Assembly (NCBI GenBank): GCA_036250225.1
Contig: JAPZLL010000031.1
Coordinates: forward strand, 364,825 to 428,824
DNA from: Cercophora sp. LCS_1
Lineage: Eukaryota; Ascomycota; Sordariomycetes; Sordariales; Lasiosphaeriaceae
Length of the DNA stretch: 64,000 nt
Direction: 5' to 3'
Shown: positions 49,135 to 61,147 of the stretch, one piece after another
How positions within the stretch are numbered: position 1 is the stretch's first letter
Layout: each line of letters begins with the position of its first letter
Position numbers and translations under genes: made by a program
The notes under the pieces: generated by a model
What the model was told of the DNA's origin: nothing
Databases searched by the model: none
What the model saw: only the letters and a program-made list of their open reading frames with translations

Positions 49135-50377
49135 TCTTCTCTCGCTTCGTTGGCTCCCAACCGGAAGTCACTATTACTATGAACGCCTCCGTCATGTTCT
49201 ATGACCTTACGCTCCTTGACCATTACGAATTTTACGGCCGACCCAACACAATCATTCAGCTCTACGCTATTTTATTAGATACCCATTCACGTCACTCGTT
49301 TACGATATTTTCACTCCCACTTTATTCTCTTATTTGACCAGCGGCATTATTTTGTCTGCTTTTTCATGTGTTTTTATATTTGTCATTGACCTCATTGGCC
49401 TGTACAGCATCACCAGCATGTGCATCGGAGTTTATTGGAGGCGAAATTGGCTTTAATTGTAACTTTGACGTTGTTCACGGCCGTCATAAGATATCCCTCT
49501 CAAGTGTGCGCAACAAGATGATACCAGGCAAAACATCACCGATGGCAATTTGGCATTATTTTTTAGTACCTATTGGGCTCTCACATAGAGCAGAGCAGAG
49601 CACTTCATTTCCGTCAATACTTGGACCTTCAACCGGTGGCATGACGGGCACAGGATACCCCGCCAGAAAACCACAACCCCCTTTTTTTCACATCACTTTT
49701 CTCCCCGCATCATTCACCTTATTCACCTTATTGTATTGGACACCGTTTATTTTTTTCGCGTCTATTTCGCGACAAGAAAAGGGACAGGGATCAATCAGAT
49801 TGTGGTCAAAAACGTGTCGGTCTCTCTGTTTTGTCGGCCGCTCCGGAGATATCCAGCGCGGATTGCGCATGCGCATGCGGGAATAGGGGGTGGTGCGACA
49901 ACTGGGCCAAACGGCGTCGTCCCGTGTGTCACGTCAGTCAAGTCACAGGCGGATGGGAAAAGAAGAAAAAGGGGGATGTTAGGCCACTTGGCGGTGGGTC
50001 GGTCTGGTTTGGTATACAGTGCAACAGACAGCGAAAAAATGCCGATCTTGCGGTGAATGAGTACCAAAATAAAAGAAATATATTTGTTGAAAAAATCTCT
50101 GGTTGTTTGTTCCCTTGCTTGTGCTACGTCCGCTTGTGTCTGTCCCTTGGGAACTTGAGAAATGCGCGTAAGCTGCCGTGCTGCGGGTTCCTGATGCTGG
50201 TGATATCCAATGGGAACGTCGATCGGGGGTTAGATAGTAGGTATGTCTCACTGACGATGTTTTTTTTTCTTCCAATCGGGGAGGAGCCCCTTGGTGGGAC
50301 GGTGGGATGTCATCACGATCCTGGGATGGGTGGGTGTTGCACATACATGTGTTTTTTTTTCTGGAACAGTTTTACGT

Positions 50378-50402
50378 GATGGGATGGGATGGGATGGGGA
50401 TG
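50378..50402 (+). repeat. GGGAT tandem repeat
   Basis: Four to five copies of GATGG/GGGAT in a row, with enough GGG runs to allow a G-quadruplex. Confidence 0.8.
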
Positions 50403-50427
50403 TATCATTTGCCGCCTCGCATTTTGG

Positions 50428-50449
50428 TTTTTTTTTTTTTTTTTTTTTT
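50428..50449 (+). repeat. T22 homopolymer
   Basis: A pure run of 22 T in the convergent intergenic region. Confidence 0.9.
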
Positions 50450-50917
50450 GTCTCATGGTTTTTCTGGATTTGAGGTCTGGAGGGGCCCCATCCTTGGTGA
50501 TTCCAATGGGGATTGGGTTGGGTGAGATGGTCAGCAGCCATGGTTTTTGAAACGAGCTGATGCTAAACATTTTCTTCCAATGAATGTCCGTTTTTGATAT
50601 TTCTGTGGGATACTGTGCCGCTGTTGTGTTCATGGTGTTCAAGTGTCACGGTGGTGGTTTGACGGCTTGTTGTCTGATGGCAATCCCGGGCCGGTGGTTC
50701 GCTCGCCGAGTTGTACTCCCAGGGGGGGAGGATCGAAACAGCGGTGACTAGCCCACGGCTTTGTCTTTTTTTTTTTTTTTCCTTTCCCTTGCATTGTGAT
50801 GTTATTGGTGGTGATGGTTGTTTTTACTTGCGATGGAGGGATGGAAAGCATGTGATTCTTGCGGGATGCAGGGAGGGAGGGGGTTCGGGGAAGTTGACGG
50901 TGTCGATCCGGAAAAGG

Positions 50918-50943
50918 AAAAAAAAAAAAAAAAAAAAAAAAAA
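50918..50943 (+). repeat. A26 homopolymer
   Basis: A pure run of 26 A, about 470 nt from the T22 run and in opposite sense, so the two could pair as an inverted repeat. Confidence 0.9.
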
Positions 50944-51789
50944 CTCAAGATGCTTATTGTGGATTGGGCTTGTTGTGATGTATGTACTTGAGATGTAGCT
51001 ACTTCAGGGGGTGGTACAATGTCGTGACTTGCTTGTTGGTGGTTCCACTGTGTCGGTCTAAGTCATGTCTCAGATGTGAGAGACGCCCATGGCGGACGCT
51101 CGCCGGGGTTGGCCCACGGCGATGCTGTCGCGAGTTTACATGTTATTCCACCCAGTTGGTGTATAACTGAAATTGATTCGGGATATTTGATGGGTTTTGG
51201 CACGAAATCGCATCAATGTTCGCAAGCCTTGCCTTCCATTTTTGTCCGGGGTGGCTGCTGATGCTGATGACAAGTGCCGAGGTGGCTGGGTGACGCGAAC
51301 GGTTGCCATGCATGCAACGGCGATCTTTTTTGTTTTCCTTTTTTTTGGTTTCCTCGTCCTTCATGCATGTCGGCCAGATGCCGGAGGGGGGGAGGGGGTT
51401 CTTGAACGCCCAGAAAACATAACAGAAGCAGCATATCACATGTCACATGCCACACAACAAAAAAATACATTACAAACTGTGACTTTATATTCTATCGTAT
51501 GCTTTTTGTATACAAATAAACCGGAGAAGAAACAAAGAAATGCAAAGAAAACGAGCTGATTAGCAACTATGTATTTTTTTTCTATGTCATGAGCCATCTT
51601 CGATCAAAAACAAAGAAAAAAAAGGGTAAAAAAAAAGGGAAAAACTGTTTAAATTCTCAACCCATGACAAGCAAATACACCTCAGGCCCTTTATACCCAC
51701 CGAGAAAAAAAACCCCTCGATAGATACTCATGCAATCATGATTGAGCACCAACAACCCTTCTTCTAGCCCAGAAAAAGGTCATTAAAAA

Positions 51790-54700
51790 TTACCAAGTAA
51801 ACATCATCAGCGCCGGGTTCAACAACACCGGGAGCGCAAAATGACAAAATACAAGCGCCGCCAGGGGATAGATGCTAAAAAAGATGTCGATCTTCCACTC
51901 AATGGGGAAGGCATAGACTCCCGAGATCATCAGACCCGTACAGATGAAGCAATACAAAAACGTCCACTTGAACTTTTTGAGAATGCGCACCACTTCCTCG
52001 CCAAAATGCACCTGTTCAACCTCCTTGGCCGTCGCTCCCCAGACCATTTCGATCTCAAACATTTGCGACAGGATGGCCTGCGACACATGCAGCGAGATAC
52101 CGCCGAGGAAGATGGTGAACATGGGAACCCATTTGAGATTGTCATAGAGGGCGCGAAGGAGTGACTGCTCGCTGGTCCGATAGCGCAGCACGGCAAGGGC
52201 CAAGTTTCCGAGCGCGTTGAAGACAACGACGATGGAGATGTAGATGGCGAATGAATCAATGTAGTACTTGTCGTACAGGCCGTAGAACCAGCCCGTGATG
52301 AAGTAGTTGGCGAGACAAAGGCACCACGCAGCCGCAATTGCGTAGTAGGTGCCAATGTAAGCGCAGATGGTAAGTTTCTTGGCGAGTGGGATCCCGGAGC
52401 ACATGAAGTTCTTGAAGAGGGGCGTAAAGGGGCCGCGGATGATCCAAAACCGAACGGGATGGAAGAGAAGTTCGCTGCAGCCATAAGCATACTTTTCCCA
52501 GCGGGCCAATTCATCATAGACGGTCAAACTGACACCCTCTTTGAATCCGGGGCCGGTGTAGGAGGCGTAGCGCAGGGTGTAGCCGGCGACCTGCAAGCGA
52601 AGAGACATGTCGAAATCCTCGGACACGTGCGATTCGGACCAGAATTTTTCGTATCCGTCCTCGTCAGTGTAGCTTGCGGCATCCTGAATTGCTCGCCACC
52701 GAAGGAATGCGTTGTGTCCGACGAATGGGCAGGCATCACCAGCGGCCACCATGAAGGTGATTGCCGTATAAATAAGATTGGTGAACCAAGTGACACTGTC
52801 GAGTTAGTCCAGAGTGAACAAGGCAACAAATGGACAAACTTACCCGTTTTCAAAATATGACGCTGAAACGTTCATGACTCCGGACGAAAACTGAAGAATG
52901 GCCACGTCTGGGCTCTGTTCCAGTTCACTCACGGCATCCAGCAGGCAGTCCTGGGGCACCCGCGTGTCCGAGTCAATGATCAGAATATAATCACCCACTC
53001 GAATATTTCCCTCGGCCCATGTCCGGCCCTCGTCCTCTTGAATGACGTCGGCCAGGCATGTGTGATATGCAGCTCTTTCGTGTTCGGCTGTCCATTTCCC
53101 CTCACGGTTCACTGTTGCAAGCTTATCTTCGACCCTGGTGCTCACGTGCAACGCATAGTTCATGTTGCTGGCCTTCTTGAACTTTCCACGTCGCAGGAAG
53201 GGTCGTTCTCCATCAGTTGGGTTCGGATTGTGCGGTGGCCGTGCCACCCAGCCGATGTTGTGTTCCTCGTAAAAATCGCGTCGTGCGTTGGCCTCTTCCT
53301 CAGAGATGAGCTGCATACCGTCGTCGTTGACAAAGATGTTGGCATGCCCACCCTGCATTTCGTAGGTGCTGATGGCGGCCTTCAGCGACAGGATAGTTGG
53401 TCTGATGACGGCCATGAGGCCCTCCTTGTATACTGGCATCTGAATGGTGACATGGGGGAACTCTCCACGATCACGGTTCAGTCTGCGAGGCGACTTGCCG
53501 CTAAAGTACTTGTTGTTGGTCGTCATGGATGAAATCGGGCCAAACATCTGGAAAAGCGTGCCGATGATGGTTTGAAAGAAGAACTTGACACTGTGTTAGT
53601 TCGCAACCCAGAAGAATATGGCGTCATGGCCAATACACATACCAGTGACAAGAACAACTGGATCGGGCCAACAACGAGGAGGGCCAGTCGCACATAGTTC
53701 CCATCGACCGCAACCTCATATGCCAGACTCCTCCAGCCAAGGCCTAAACAGCTAATGGCAAGAACCATGGTCAGACAGACCATCAGAGCACTCTCCAGCC
53801 GGACTGGCCGCCGCTCAATCATGGCATCTTCGATCTCGGCCGGGTCCAGGTCCTTCTTTTCGTTCGCCGAGTCGTCATCCTCTTCTCCATTGTCTCCGTT
53901 ACCCCAAATCAGCTCGATAAACCGCTGCTCGAGGTTGTGCGCCCGCGCAAGCAATTTTTCCGGGTCGTCGTCCCAAACCACCAACATCCGTGCGTCTTCG
54001 ATGAAGGCGGCAAAGTGGTGGAGCTTGCCACGGGGGAGGTCCCCCATGCTCTGGAGAATCTGCACCCGCAGGCCGTCTGGCAGGGGCACATAATCGGCGT
54101 CCGTTTTGGAGATGAGTGAGTCGAGAAGCGCGCGCACAACGGGCGTGTTGACTGTCATGGCGCACCGCACGTTCATCTGTGAAATCATGGCAAAGAGAGA
54201 TTCCGGGATTGCCGCCATCTGCGGCGGGCAGCAGGTGAAGTTGCCGCGCGACTTCTTGAGCACGACGCCTTCGAATGGGTCCAAGCCGGATGCATATTGC
54301 TTGCGCAGCTGTTGTTCGTAGAGCCAGTTGACCATCATGTCGTTGCGGATTTCGCTCAGCGTGTCGACATCCTCGTTTCGAACATCGCCCACCGGAAACA
54401 GCGAGTTGCGCGTGGATGGTGCCCGGCTTACGCTTCTTGGCCTTCTGTTGGGCGTCCCACCTGATGCTCGAGAGTGGGTGGAGCGTGGCCGAGACTGAGA
54501 TCGACTTCGTGACTGGGAACGACCTCGAGGGTCGTGAGGGGACGGCACTGAAAGCCTATCCCCTGGAACCGCGGGTGGCTGAGGGCATCCCGAGGGCATT
54601 GGCGGCGGCGTCGATACTGCATGCGCTCCAGATAATGGCCGGGACGCTGGCGGCATGTTCTGAAGCGGGTGGGCCTTTTCCGACCCCGAAGACCTCCTCC

Positions 54701-54803
54701 GTTGACGGCTTCTGGGCGACGACTGTCCTCCCCCATCCCCTCCATCCTTCTCATTGTGGGCATCCTCCGTAGCAGGTGTGAAGTAAGAGGAGAACGCCTT
54801 CAT
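51790..54803 (-). CDS. Family 2 glycosyltransferase (fungal GT2, hyphal-growth type)
   Basis: Three minus-strand exons (54803-53643, 53583-52844, 52795-51790) encode 968 aa. The N-terminal 140 aa are Ser/Arg/Pro-rich and disordered (RSQSRSRSQSRPRS). A soluble region precedes two membrane segments near residues 335-395. The GT-A domain follows, with HVTIQMPVYKEG, VNDDGMQ, the DxD motif in LIIDSDTRVPQD, SEDFDMSLRLQ and an (Q/R)xxRW-like LARWEKYAYG. Several C-terminal membrane helices complete it. This is the architecture of the integral-membrane GT2 proteins needed for hyphal growth and surface polymer deposition in plant-pathogenic ascomycetes. The polymer made is not known from sequence. The first intron acceptor is taken as CAAG (53584), because the nearer ACAG would break frame. 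Confidence 0.92.
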
Positions 54804-57410
54804 CGTGAGCTTTGTTGGCGACCAAGAGGTCTGCTTGGCCCTCTGGCGTCGGGTCTGGAGGATCTGGCGGATCGGAGTCTGCTTGTGATGGACGCCTCTC
54901 CAGTCTCGGCCCGCAGCCGGAAACTTTTCACCGTCTAGTTATGCTTATTGTATGATGAAGTGATGAGGGGCACTCAACAATAAGGTTCGAAGGGAAGACG
55001 AGTTACCCACTTCTCGCGAAGGACCTGACGACCCGGAGGGGACCAGGGGAATGGGAGACGAGATATGGTAGACTGGAGCTCGGTCACACAGACTGAGACC
55101 CTGGTCCTGGCGACCATCTTCCGCTTGGGTGCATACGAGCAAGGGAAAGAGCAAAAAGATAGAATAGCGAGGCTTGTGAGGCTTGATGTCCGCATGGTGT
55201 CCACTCTTGGCTCCATGGTGCCGCTGTTCCACTGCACGTTCCCTTAGGGAGCTCGTTCACACCTGCCAAGGATCGTATCATCAGGCGTTGGGCGTGGATT
55301 TGCGTTTTTGTGTGTACCACCCCAGTGTTTCGCGTGAAGCTCGTACTATATGGCCAAAGGGACTATTCCGAGCAGAAAACACCGAGAAAGAGGTTTTTAC
55401 CAGCAGCCGAGTTTGGGATGTTGACCGTGACGCTTCCCTGGAGAGTCCTTCGTTGGGCAAGATCTGGATTCGAGTGTGGGGATAGGGTGGATCTCAAGAG
55501 GGGGCGGCTAATGGCAGATTATTCTTCAATATTTCGGCCGTGCTCGAGCCGCCTGGAGATTCTAGGCCAGTGAATAAAGTCCTCAGGCTCCAGGTCCAGG
55601 GGACACGAGTATCTCTCTTTTTCAAGTCAGACAAGCTGTCGCGATGTCGACGGTGTCATCGGGCAGCAGAAGGAACCTCTCGTTGTCTCGGTGACCACTT
55701 GCAGTGGCGAGGTGGTGTTGCGATCGATCGAGGTGACAATTATCGGCAGGTTGCGCCCAAGGGAAGGAGAGCGCAACACGTTCGCGTTTATCGCTAGGGT
55801 GACCTCTTTTGGCCTGGTGTTGAATGCTGTGAACCTGAATGCCACCCCAGCAGTGGAGTCTTGCGCCACTCGATCTCTTATCTCTGATCGGGATGATCCT
55901 GGATGGTTTATTCTCTCGCGCGTGGACAGCGGGGCAGCTGAAGCCGATGTTTCGCTGTCTCCGTTTTGACACGTTCTAGGCGAGGTGATAAACTTGGCGG
56001 CTTGGAGGGTCCGGCCGGGGTTGCCGTCAAGAGACTTTGGCACTTCTACAGATATCATTATTTGCCCTTTGTGCTGATCTGTTGTGGTGCCGGGAGAAAA
56101 ACCCGGGTCGTGGACTCGTGAGCCGTCTGTCGGCGTTCTTGGCTCGGAATAAACTTGTGTGGTGGCGCCGGGTCCCGAACGCCACGAAACCCGGCAGGGT
56201 CTGATTGATCGCCCGGAATCCTTCCAGGGATTCGGAACGGCATGGGCGGCTAGCTCAGCCCGCCGGGAGCGTCTCCAGAACGTCGAAATTAGGTGCGCTC
56301 CTGAGCCCGTTCCGAGCTTCAGATAATGGAAGAAGCCAAACAGCGGATTCTGGTAGAGTAAAGGATCTATTTCGTGTGGAGCCCACTCTCATGCGTGTAG
56401 GTCCGAAAGTGAACCTATATCATCAAACAGGGGCACTAGATCCCACTGATGGTCGGAACCGATAGGTCGGTGAGACACAGCTTGACGGATAAGTAGAATA
56501 TAGGTAGATAACCGCTAACGGCACCATGTGAGGCGTCCAGTGCAGCTGTGCTGCTGCTGTCAAAATAGGCCCATTTTCTATCCTCTGCTGTGCTGAGCCG
56601 CAACTAGCTCCATGCTGTGTTACCACGTTGAACCGAGCGAGGCCAAAGAAGATAGGGAGTGGATTGAAGGCAAAGTTGCGTCCCAAATTCGTTCCCGTAG
56701 GATTCCATTGAGTGGCTGGATGGGCTGGATTGTGCCAGGGCAGCCGTATGGTCAATGATCCGTTCATGTCTCAGATCCCACGAGGAGAATAGATGGCTGA
56801 AAACCGCAGCTAGAAACCTTGGGTTTATGGTAGTAGACTTGGACCAGGCGTAAGTTGCGAGATGATCAGACCCTGCTGGGTCACAGGCTTCTGACATGCT
56901 CTCAACGCCTCCTGTCGTCGACCTTCTGAGACTCAGATCCCAGAAGAAAACTCTCATCCTCGAATAGTCAGATGCGGAGCAAACTCACCTTCGCTCCGTC
57001 CATTTGCGCTTCGGAGATAATCTGTGGTCGGTCATTCTTCAACTTTTCGGCCGGCAAGCATGAATGGTTGGACCAAATTGAAATTGGTAGCTGTGTGGTG
57101 CTTCTAGCTGATCACGGGACCTTCAAAAAGCTGCCCGAAAACATGGGGTGCGGCGTGGCGGCATTGTGTACCTGACATATCCCGCGAAAGTCGAGGGGCG
57201 GTGAATTTGATTCCGTGGGGGATCGTGTCCGGGTTGCCAAAAAATTATGCTGCGAAAAGATCACGAGACAAGCAGTTTCCCAGAAATCCCACGCTGAGAG
57301 GGAGAGTGTAATCCATGTGTTGCCGTCGAGGCTTCCGTTTTCTGATTGGTCAGCTGTGCTCTGCCTGGCTCCCCCTCCACCATCCTCCACCACCTCTGCA
57401 CGAAGGCAAA
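54804..57410. other. Divergent intergenic region, GT2 / HNH genes
   Basis: About 2.6 kb of promoter and leader sequence. A 143-codon ATG frame on the minus strand (55627-56058) lacks any recognised domain and is not called. The HNH frame is open upstream to an earlier ATG at 57315. Confidence 0.5.
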
Positions 57411-58470
57411 ATGTCGCGCGAGGGTGTTCGGGCTCTCGCGCGCGATGTCTTCATCTACGATCTCCGAGATTTTGATACCCTGCTTGGCGGCCTAGTCCTT
57501 ACCGCCGGCGTGACCAATGCCAATTTTTACGCCATGGTTGACATCATCATCGACATCCTGCCCCCAGGCCCTTTCTTCCTCCAAGACCAAAATGGTGGAA
57601 CAGTCGCTCGGGATACACAACCTCTCCTACCCGGGATGTATTTTGTCGTAGCCGATGGCACTGCCCAGGTATGTATTCTACTACTTTGCGAAAAATATAA
57701 ATACTAATATAACCCAGAAAACCACCGAGGCAGCCTTTACCCGACTTATGTCTTTCCAAACGGGAACACGAGTTCAAGAGTTCACAAATCAAATCCGAAA
57801 GCGAGATAGACGTTGCGTTGTAACAAGGAATGAAAATCCAAACAGAGAGTTTGGTATCTGGGCAGGTTTCGAGGCTGCACACATCTTCCCTCTCGCCTAT
57901 GAACATCAATGGAACACACGGGGTTGGAGTCAGCAAATCACCATCTTACCATCTCGGAGGTCTTATGGGACGATCAATTCAGTACAAAATGGCCTGCTCC
58001 TCCGAAACGATATACACCAGCTATTCGACCTTTACCACTTCTCTATTAACCCTGATGTAAGTCCTCTCTAATAATGGGAAAACGTTGACGTTATCTGATG
58101 TAAAATCTAGGATGGTTATAAGATCGTTTATTTCCAGCGAGACGGTAATAATATCGCAGGGACTTCCCTAGATGCTCGTCTTCTTAATCATAGTAAGCGT
58201 CCTTTGGACACGCTTCTCCGATGGCATTTCCGACAAGCTGTCCTTACAAACATGAAGGGAGCTGGAGAGCCTCATTTCGAGCACGACTTCCCACCTGGTT
58301 CTGATATCATGGGAGATATCTTGAGCGGACCTAAGGCTGCTGAGAGGATGGAGTTTGAGCTGTTTGACCGGCTTGCCCATCAGATGGATCTATACCCCGA
58401 GGAGAAGCAGGCGGGCGTGGATACCGATGAGGAGGACAAGCATGACGGCGATGTTTCGGACAAGGGCTAG
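57411..58470 (+). CDS. HNH nuclease-like protein (fungal HNH_2 type)
   Basis: Three exons (57411-57668, 57718-58056, 58111-58470) with 49- and 54-nt introns encode 318 aa. The start at 57411 (AAAATGTC) is preferred; an in-frame ATG at 57315 would add 32 unrelated residues. An N-terminal domain of about 100 aa is unrecognised. The nuclease core has RRCVVTRN (first strand), His141 in FEAAHIFPLAYEH, Asn177 in SVQNGLLLRND and His186 in DIHQLFD, followed by YHFSINPDDGYKIVYF. This is the order of the fungal HNH_2 domain. The C-terminus is acidic (DTDEEDKHDGD). HNH domains cut nucleic acids with one metal ion, but members of this fungal group have no established role. No partner gene such as a transposase or methylase is adjacent. 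Confidence 0.85.
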
Positions 58471-59241
58471 GTGCACCAAGTTGAACAAGCTGTGTAAATA
58501 ACTACATCTCTTCTACTATCAACATACTTTAGTAAGGGCGTTTAAACCCTCCGAAAGTAGAGGTCTGTATCACTAAGAATATCATTGACAAGTACATTTT
58601 GCCCCCACTTAATAGATGCTTGCTGGGCACCTCTGGAGGGTGGTTGAGGGTGCTGAAAAGAACGGGTCCAGGCTAGCCAGAATTGGCACCCAGGACGGCA
58701 AAACATGAGCTTTTCCTGTAATGGGTCTTAGGTAAGGCCGAACGATGTGAACTCTGCGACAGGCGGCTGTAGGCTTGAAGATTACACCGTGTCAGAACAC
58801 ATGGGGGGATGAAGTTTGTTGCCGTGGACGGTTTTGAACCTCGAGATGTCACATAGTCATTGCGTTTGCGTGCGAGAAAGGGGAAGTGTGTGAAGTCTTG
58901 GCGTCGAAGCCCACGCAGTGGGGCGGCGCTGGGGAGCTTCCAGAACGTGGTTCCAGTTCGATGTTCATCCCTCCAACCAGCCTCCGATACCTCATCCCTT
59001 GAATTGAAGCACGTCAACTTGGCATCAGGCCTCGTCGCACTTCCCTTTATTACGATGGACTGTCCCCCTTCCAATTGATGTTCCGTGATGCATTGTTAGC
59101 TGGTCTTCGTGTGCTCGCGTTCCCTTATCTCTCTTTATCCTTGCTGTGCCCCTCATTGCGCCTGTTGCGAACTAGTCAGACTATCGAACGTCATCTCCAA
59201 TCCTCACTCGCGTTTCGCCTCCAACCTCGAGCTCAACCACC
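58471..59241. other. Intergenic region with dispersed repeat copy
   Basis: This holds the HNH 3' flank, one copy of an inverted repeat (58613-58722), and the promoter of the cysteine-rich gene. No coding frame is supported. Confidence 0.6.
58613..58722 (+). repeat. Dispersed repeat, copy A
   Basis: About 110 nt match the reverse complement of 63901-64000 with about six substitutions and one 10-nt insertion (near 58640-58650). Homology ends at ATTACAGG on the side toward higher coordinates; the other end cannot be set because copy B leaves the window. No open frame or terminal motif typical of a known element is seen. Confidence 0.85.
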
Positions 59242-60709
59242 ATGGCCGTGTTTGTAGATCTAGAAGAGGAGCAGGATATCCAGTCGCCACATGATGGCAG
59301 GTCAGCTCTCGACCCTGTCGGGGCAGCAGCAGCAGCGGATGAGGTTGATCCGAATCAAAACTCTTTGACCAAAGCTTTGGGATGCTATCCGTAGGCGGGC
59401 ACCATCACCTTTGCACCAACCCATGTTTTATTCCGCTCAGAACCCAGCCCAGAAAAGGGGCGATGGGGAAAGAGAATACTGACTGGAGAATTCCAGTATC
59501 ATCATGTCGATAGCCGCAAACATCGACCTGAACACGCTCGATAGCCTGTCCCGCACTTGCCGGCAGGTTCACGCTGGAGTCATCCAGTATAGAAAGATGT
59601 TGCTGGTATCGACCCTCCACTGCATCAACGAGCCCCTCCCCGTCGACCCAGAAGAAACGTTGCGCTTCCGAGCTCGCGCAGGGAACTGGTTCTATATGGA
59701 AGATACACCCGGTCGTACAGGGTACAACGGAAAGTCTGGCCAGTGTGCCCGCGATCTTGTTAGAGAATGTCGTCGATGCGGCACTATTGTTTGCCGGGTG
59801 TGTTGACGCTGGCAGCATGACGCTATCAGCCTGGTTCTAACCAATTTGTAGAACTGCGCCATCAAGCCGCCCGCCCCAATCGTCCTGAGGGATCGCCACC
59901 GCCGACTATGCAATGCTTGCACAAAGGCACCGCTGGGTAACCTTGTCAAACCTCGCCTCGGCGCCGACATCACCCTCGATTCGGAGAGTCTCGAGCGTGC
60001 CGTCTGTAGCTGTGTTTCGGAAGGAGTATGGCTCTGCCAACCGTGCGGCCGTTCGATTCGGTCTGACGATAACGATTATAAGAGGTAGCATCCCATCTTG
60101 CCATTCAGCCCTTGACTGACCCATACTGACTGAATCCTCAGCATCTGGAAGTGGAGAAACCAATATACAGACTACCTGGGTGGTCTCGGGACGGGTATTG
60201 GCGAAGGCGACCGTGGGGTTATCTGTGGACGGGAGAATCTATGCTGTGCGTCTCGCGAACGCGAACAAGAGACCGATTGCGATGCCGCCGACCTTCGAGA
60301 CGCCGAAGCCCTCTCCTTGGCCGGTTCTATACCGCTTAGCCATTCAAGCAGTGACGGCTCTCTCCAGCCATGGAGCAGTCCCGGCAGCGCAAGCAGCTCC
60401 TCGGAAGTTACAGATCGTCGTACGCCTAGTCCGCAACTTGGCCCCGGGTACGAGCGCCATGAGATTGAGGGGATCGGCGGTGTGGTCAAGAAGAAGTTGT
60501 TGCGCATGGTCAAGATTGGCGCATGTGTCCCAGAGTGGGACAATGAAAGACAGAAGGGCGATATTTTGGGGAGAGAAGTACGAGGCGAGAGAAGGAGTTG
60601 GTGCGGGTGGTGCTGGAGAGTGGTCCCTGGCCAGGAAGATCACAAGACTGCAACCAAGGCGAGGTTAGCGAGGGACGCAAAGGAAGCGAAAGAGGGGGGA
60701 AGTTCTTGA
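59242..60709 (+). CDS. Cysteine-rich F-box-like protein
   Basis: Four exons (59242-59390, 59497-59797, 59852-60084, 60142-60709) encode 416 aa. An F-box-like helix region (about 42-85: SLTKALGCYPIIMSIAANID, then TLDSLSRTCRQV) is followed by a cluster of cysteine pairs: ECRRCGTIVCRNC, RLCNACTK, CSCVSEGVWLCQPCGR and ICGRENLCC. These look like structural zinc sites. A motif IWKWRNQYTDYLGGLGTGIG is well formed. The middle is Ser-rich and disordered, and the tail has a second Cys group (WCGWCW) and a basic end. I know the pattern from uncharacterised ascomycete proteins; the role may be substrate binding for a ubiquitin ligase, but this is inference. The donor GTAGGC of intron 1 (106 nt) removes an in-frame stop. 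Confidence 0.85.
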
Positions 60710-61147
60710 TACGATGCTATCGGTTACCTACAGTTTTTTGTGCACCAGTTGGTTGTTTGGCGTTTGTGGTTTGTTCAACAGTCTAGCATCCCGAGTTTCA
60801 AGACGGGCTAGGTACTGTCGAGCTGGAAACTACCAGAGAATAAAAGCGTGTGGGGAGCTGCCTAAGCGATGTGAACTACCTGGCCACGGGGCGAAGATGC
60901 ACAAGGTAGTTTTATTGGTTGTACAGTAGAAACGGGAGAAGTTCTCCTCTATGCGACGCCGGATTTTGATTTTATACAACGCCCCGATCCCGATGCTCTT
61001 TTCCCCAACCATCAATCGTACAGTTTCGAGGGATCTCATCACCCTCTCTCCTGGCCCAGGCAGTCGGACGACCACTTGCGCGTGGATATTTCCTCCGTTG
61101 TATCATCTCCTTATGTACAGTGCTTCAGGCTAACCCCTGCCGTTAGT
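60710..61147. other. Convergent intergenic region
   Basis: The 438 nt hold only the 3' flanks of the cysteine-rich gene and the mitochondrial ribosomal protein gene. Confidence 0.6.

Larger units (their letters stand above)
49135..51789. other. Convergent low-complexity intergenic region
   Basis: About 2.65 kb between two gene ends. It is T-rich with many homopolymers: T22 at 50428-50449, T15 at 50766-50780, A26 at 50918-50943 and several T8-T10 runs. A GGGAT repeat lies at 50378-50402 and a GCGCATGCGC palindrome near 49865. No ATG frame looks coding. Confidence 0.55.

Noticed and set aside
55627..56058. 143-codon ATG frame upstream of the GT2 gene
   Set aside because: No domain or homology recognised, and its position fits promoter or leader sequence.
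58820..58850. TTGAACC segment resembling a tRNA B box
   Set aside because: The bases on both sides cannot pair into a T-stem.
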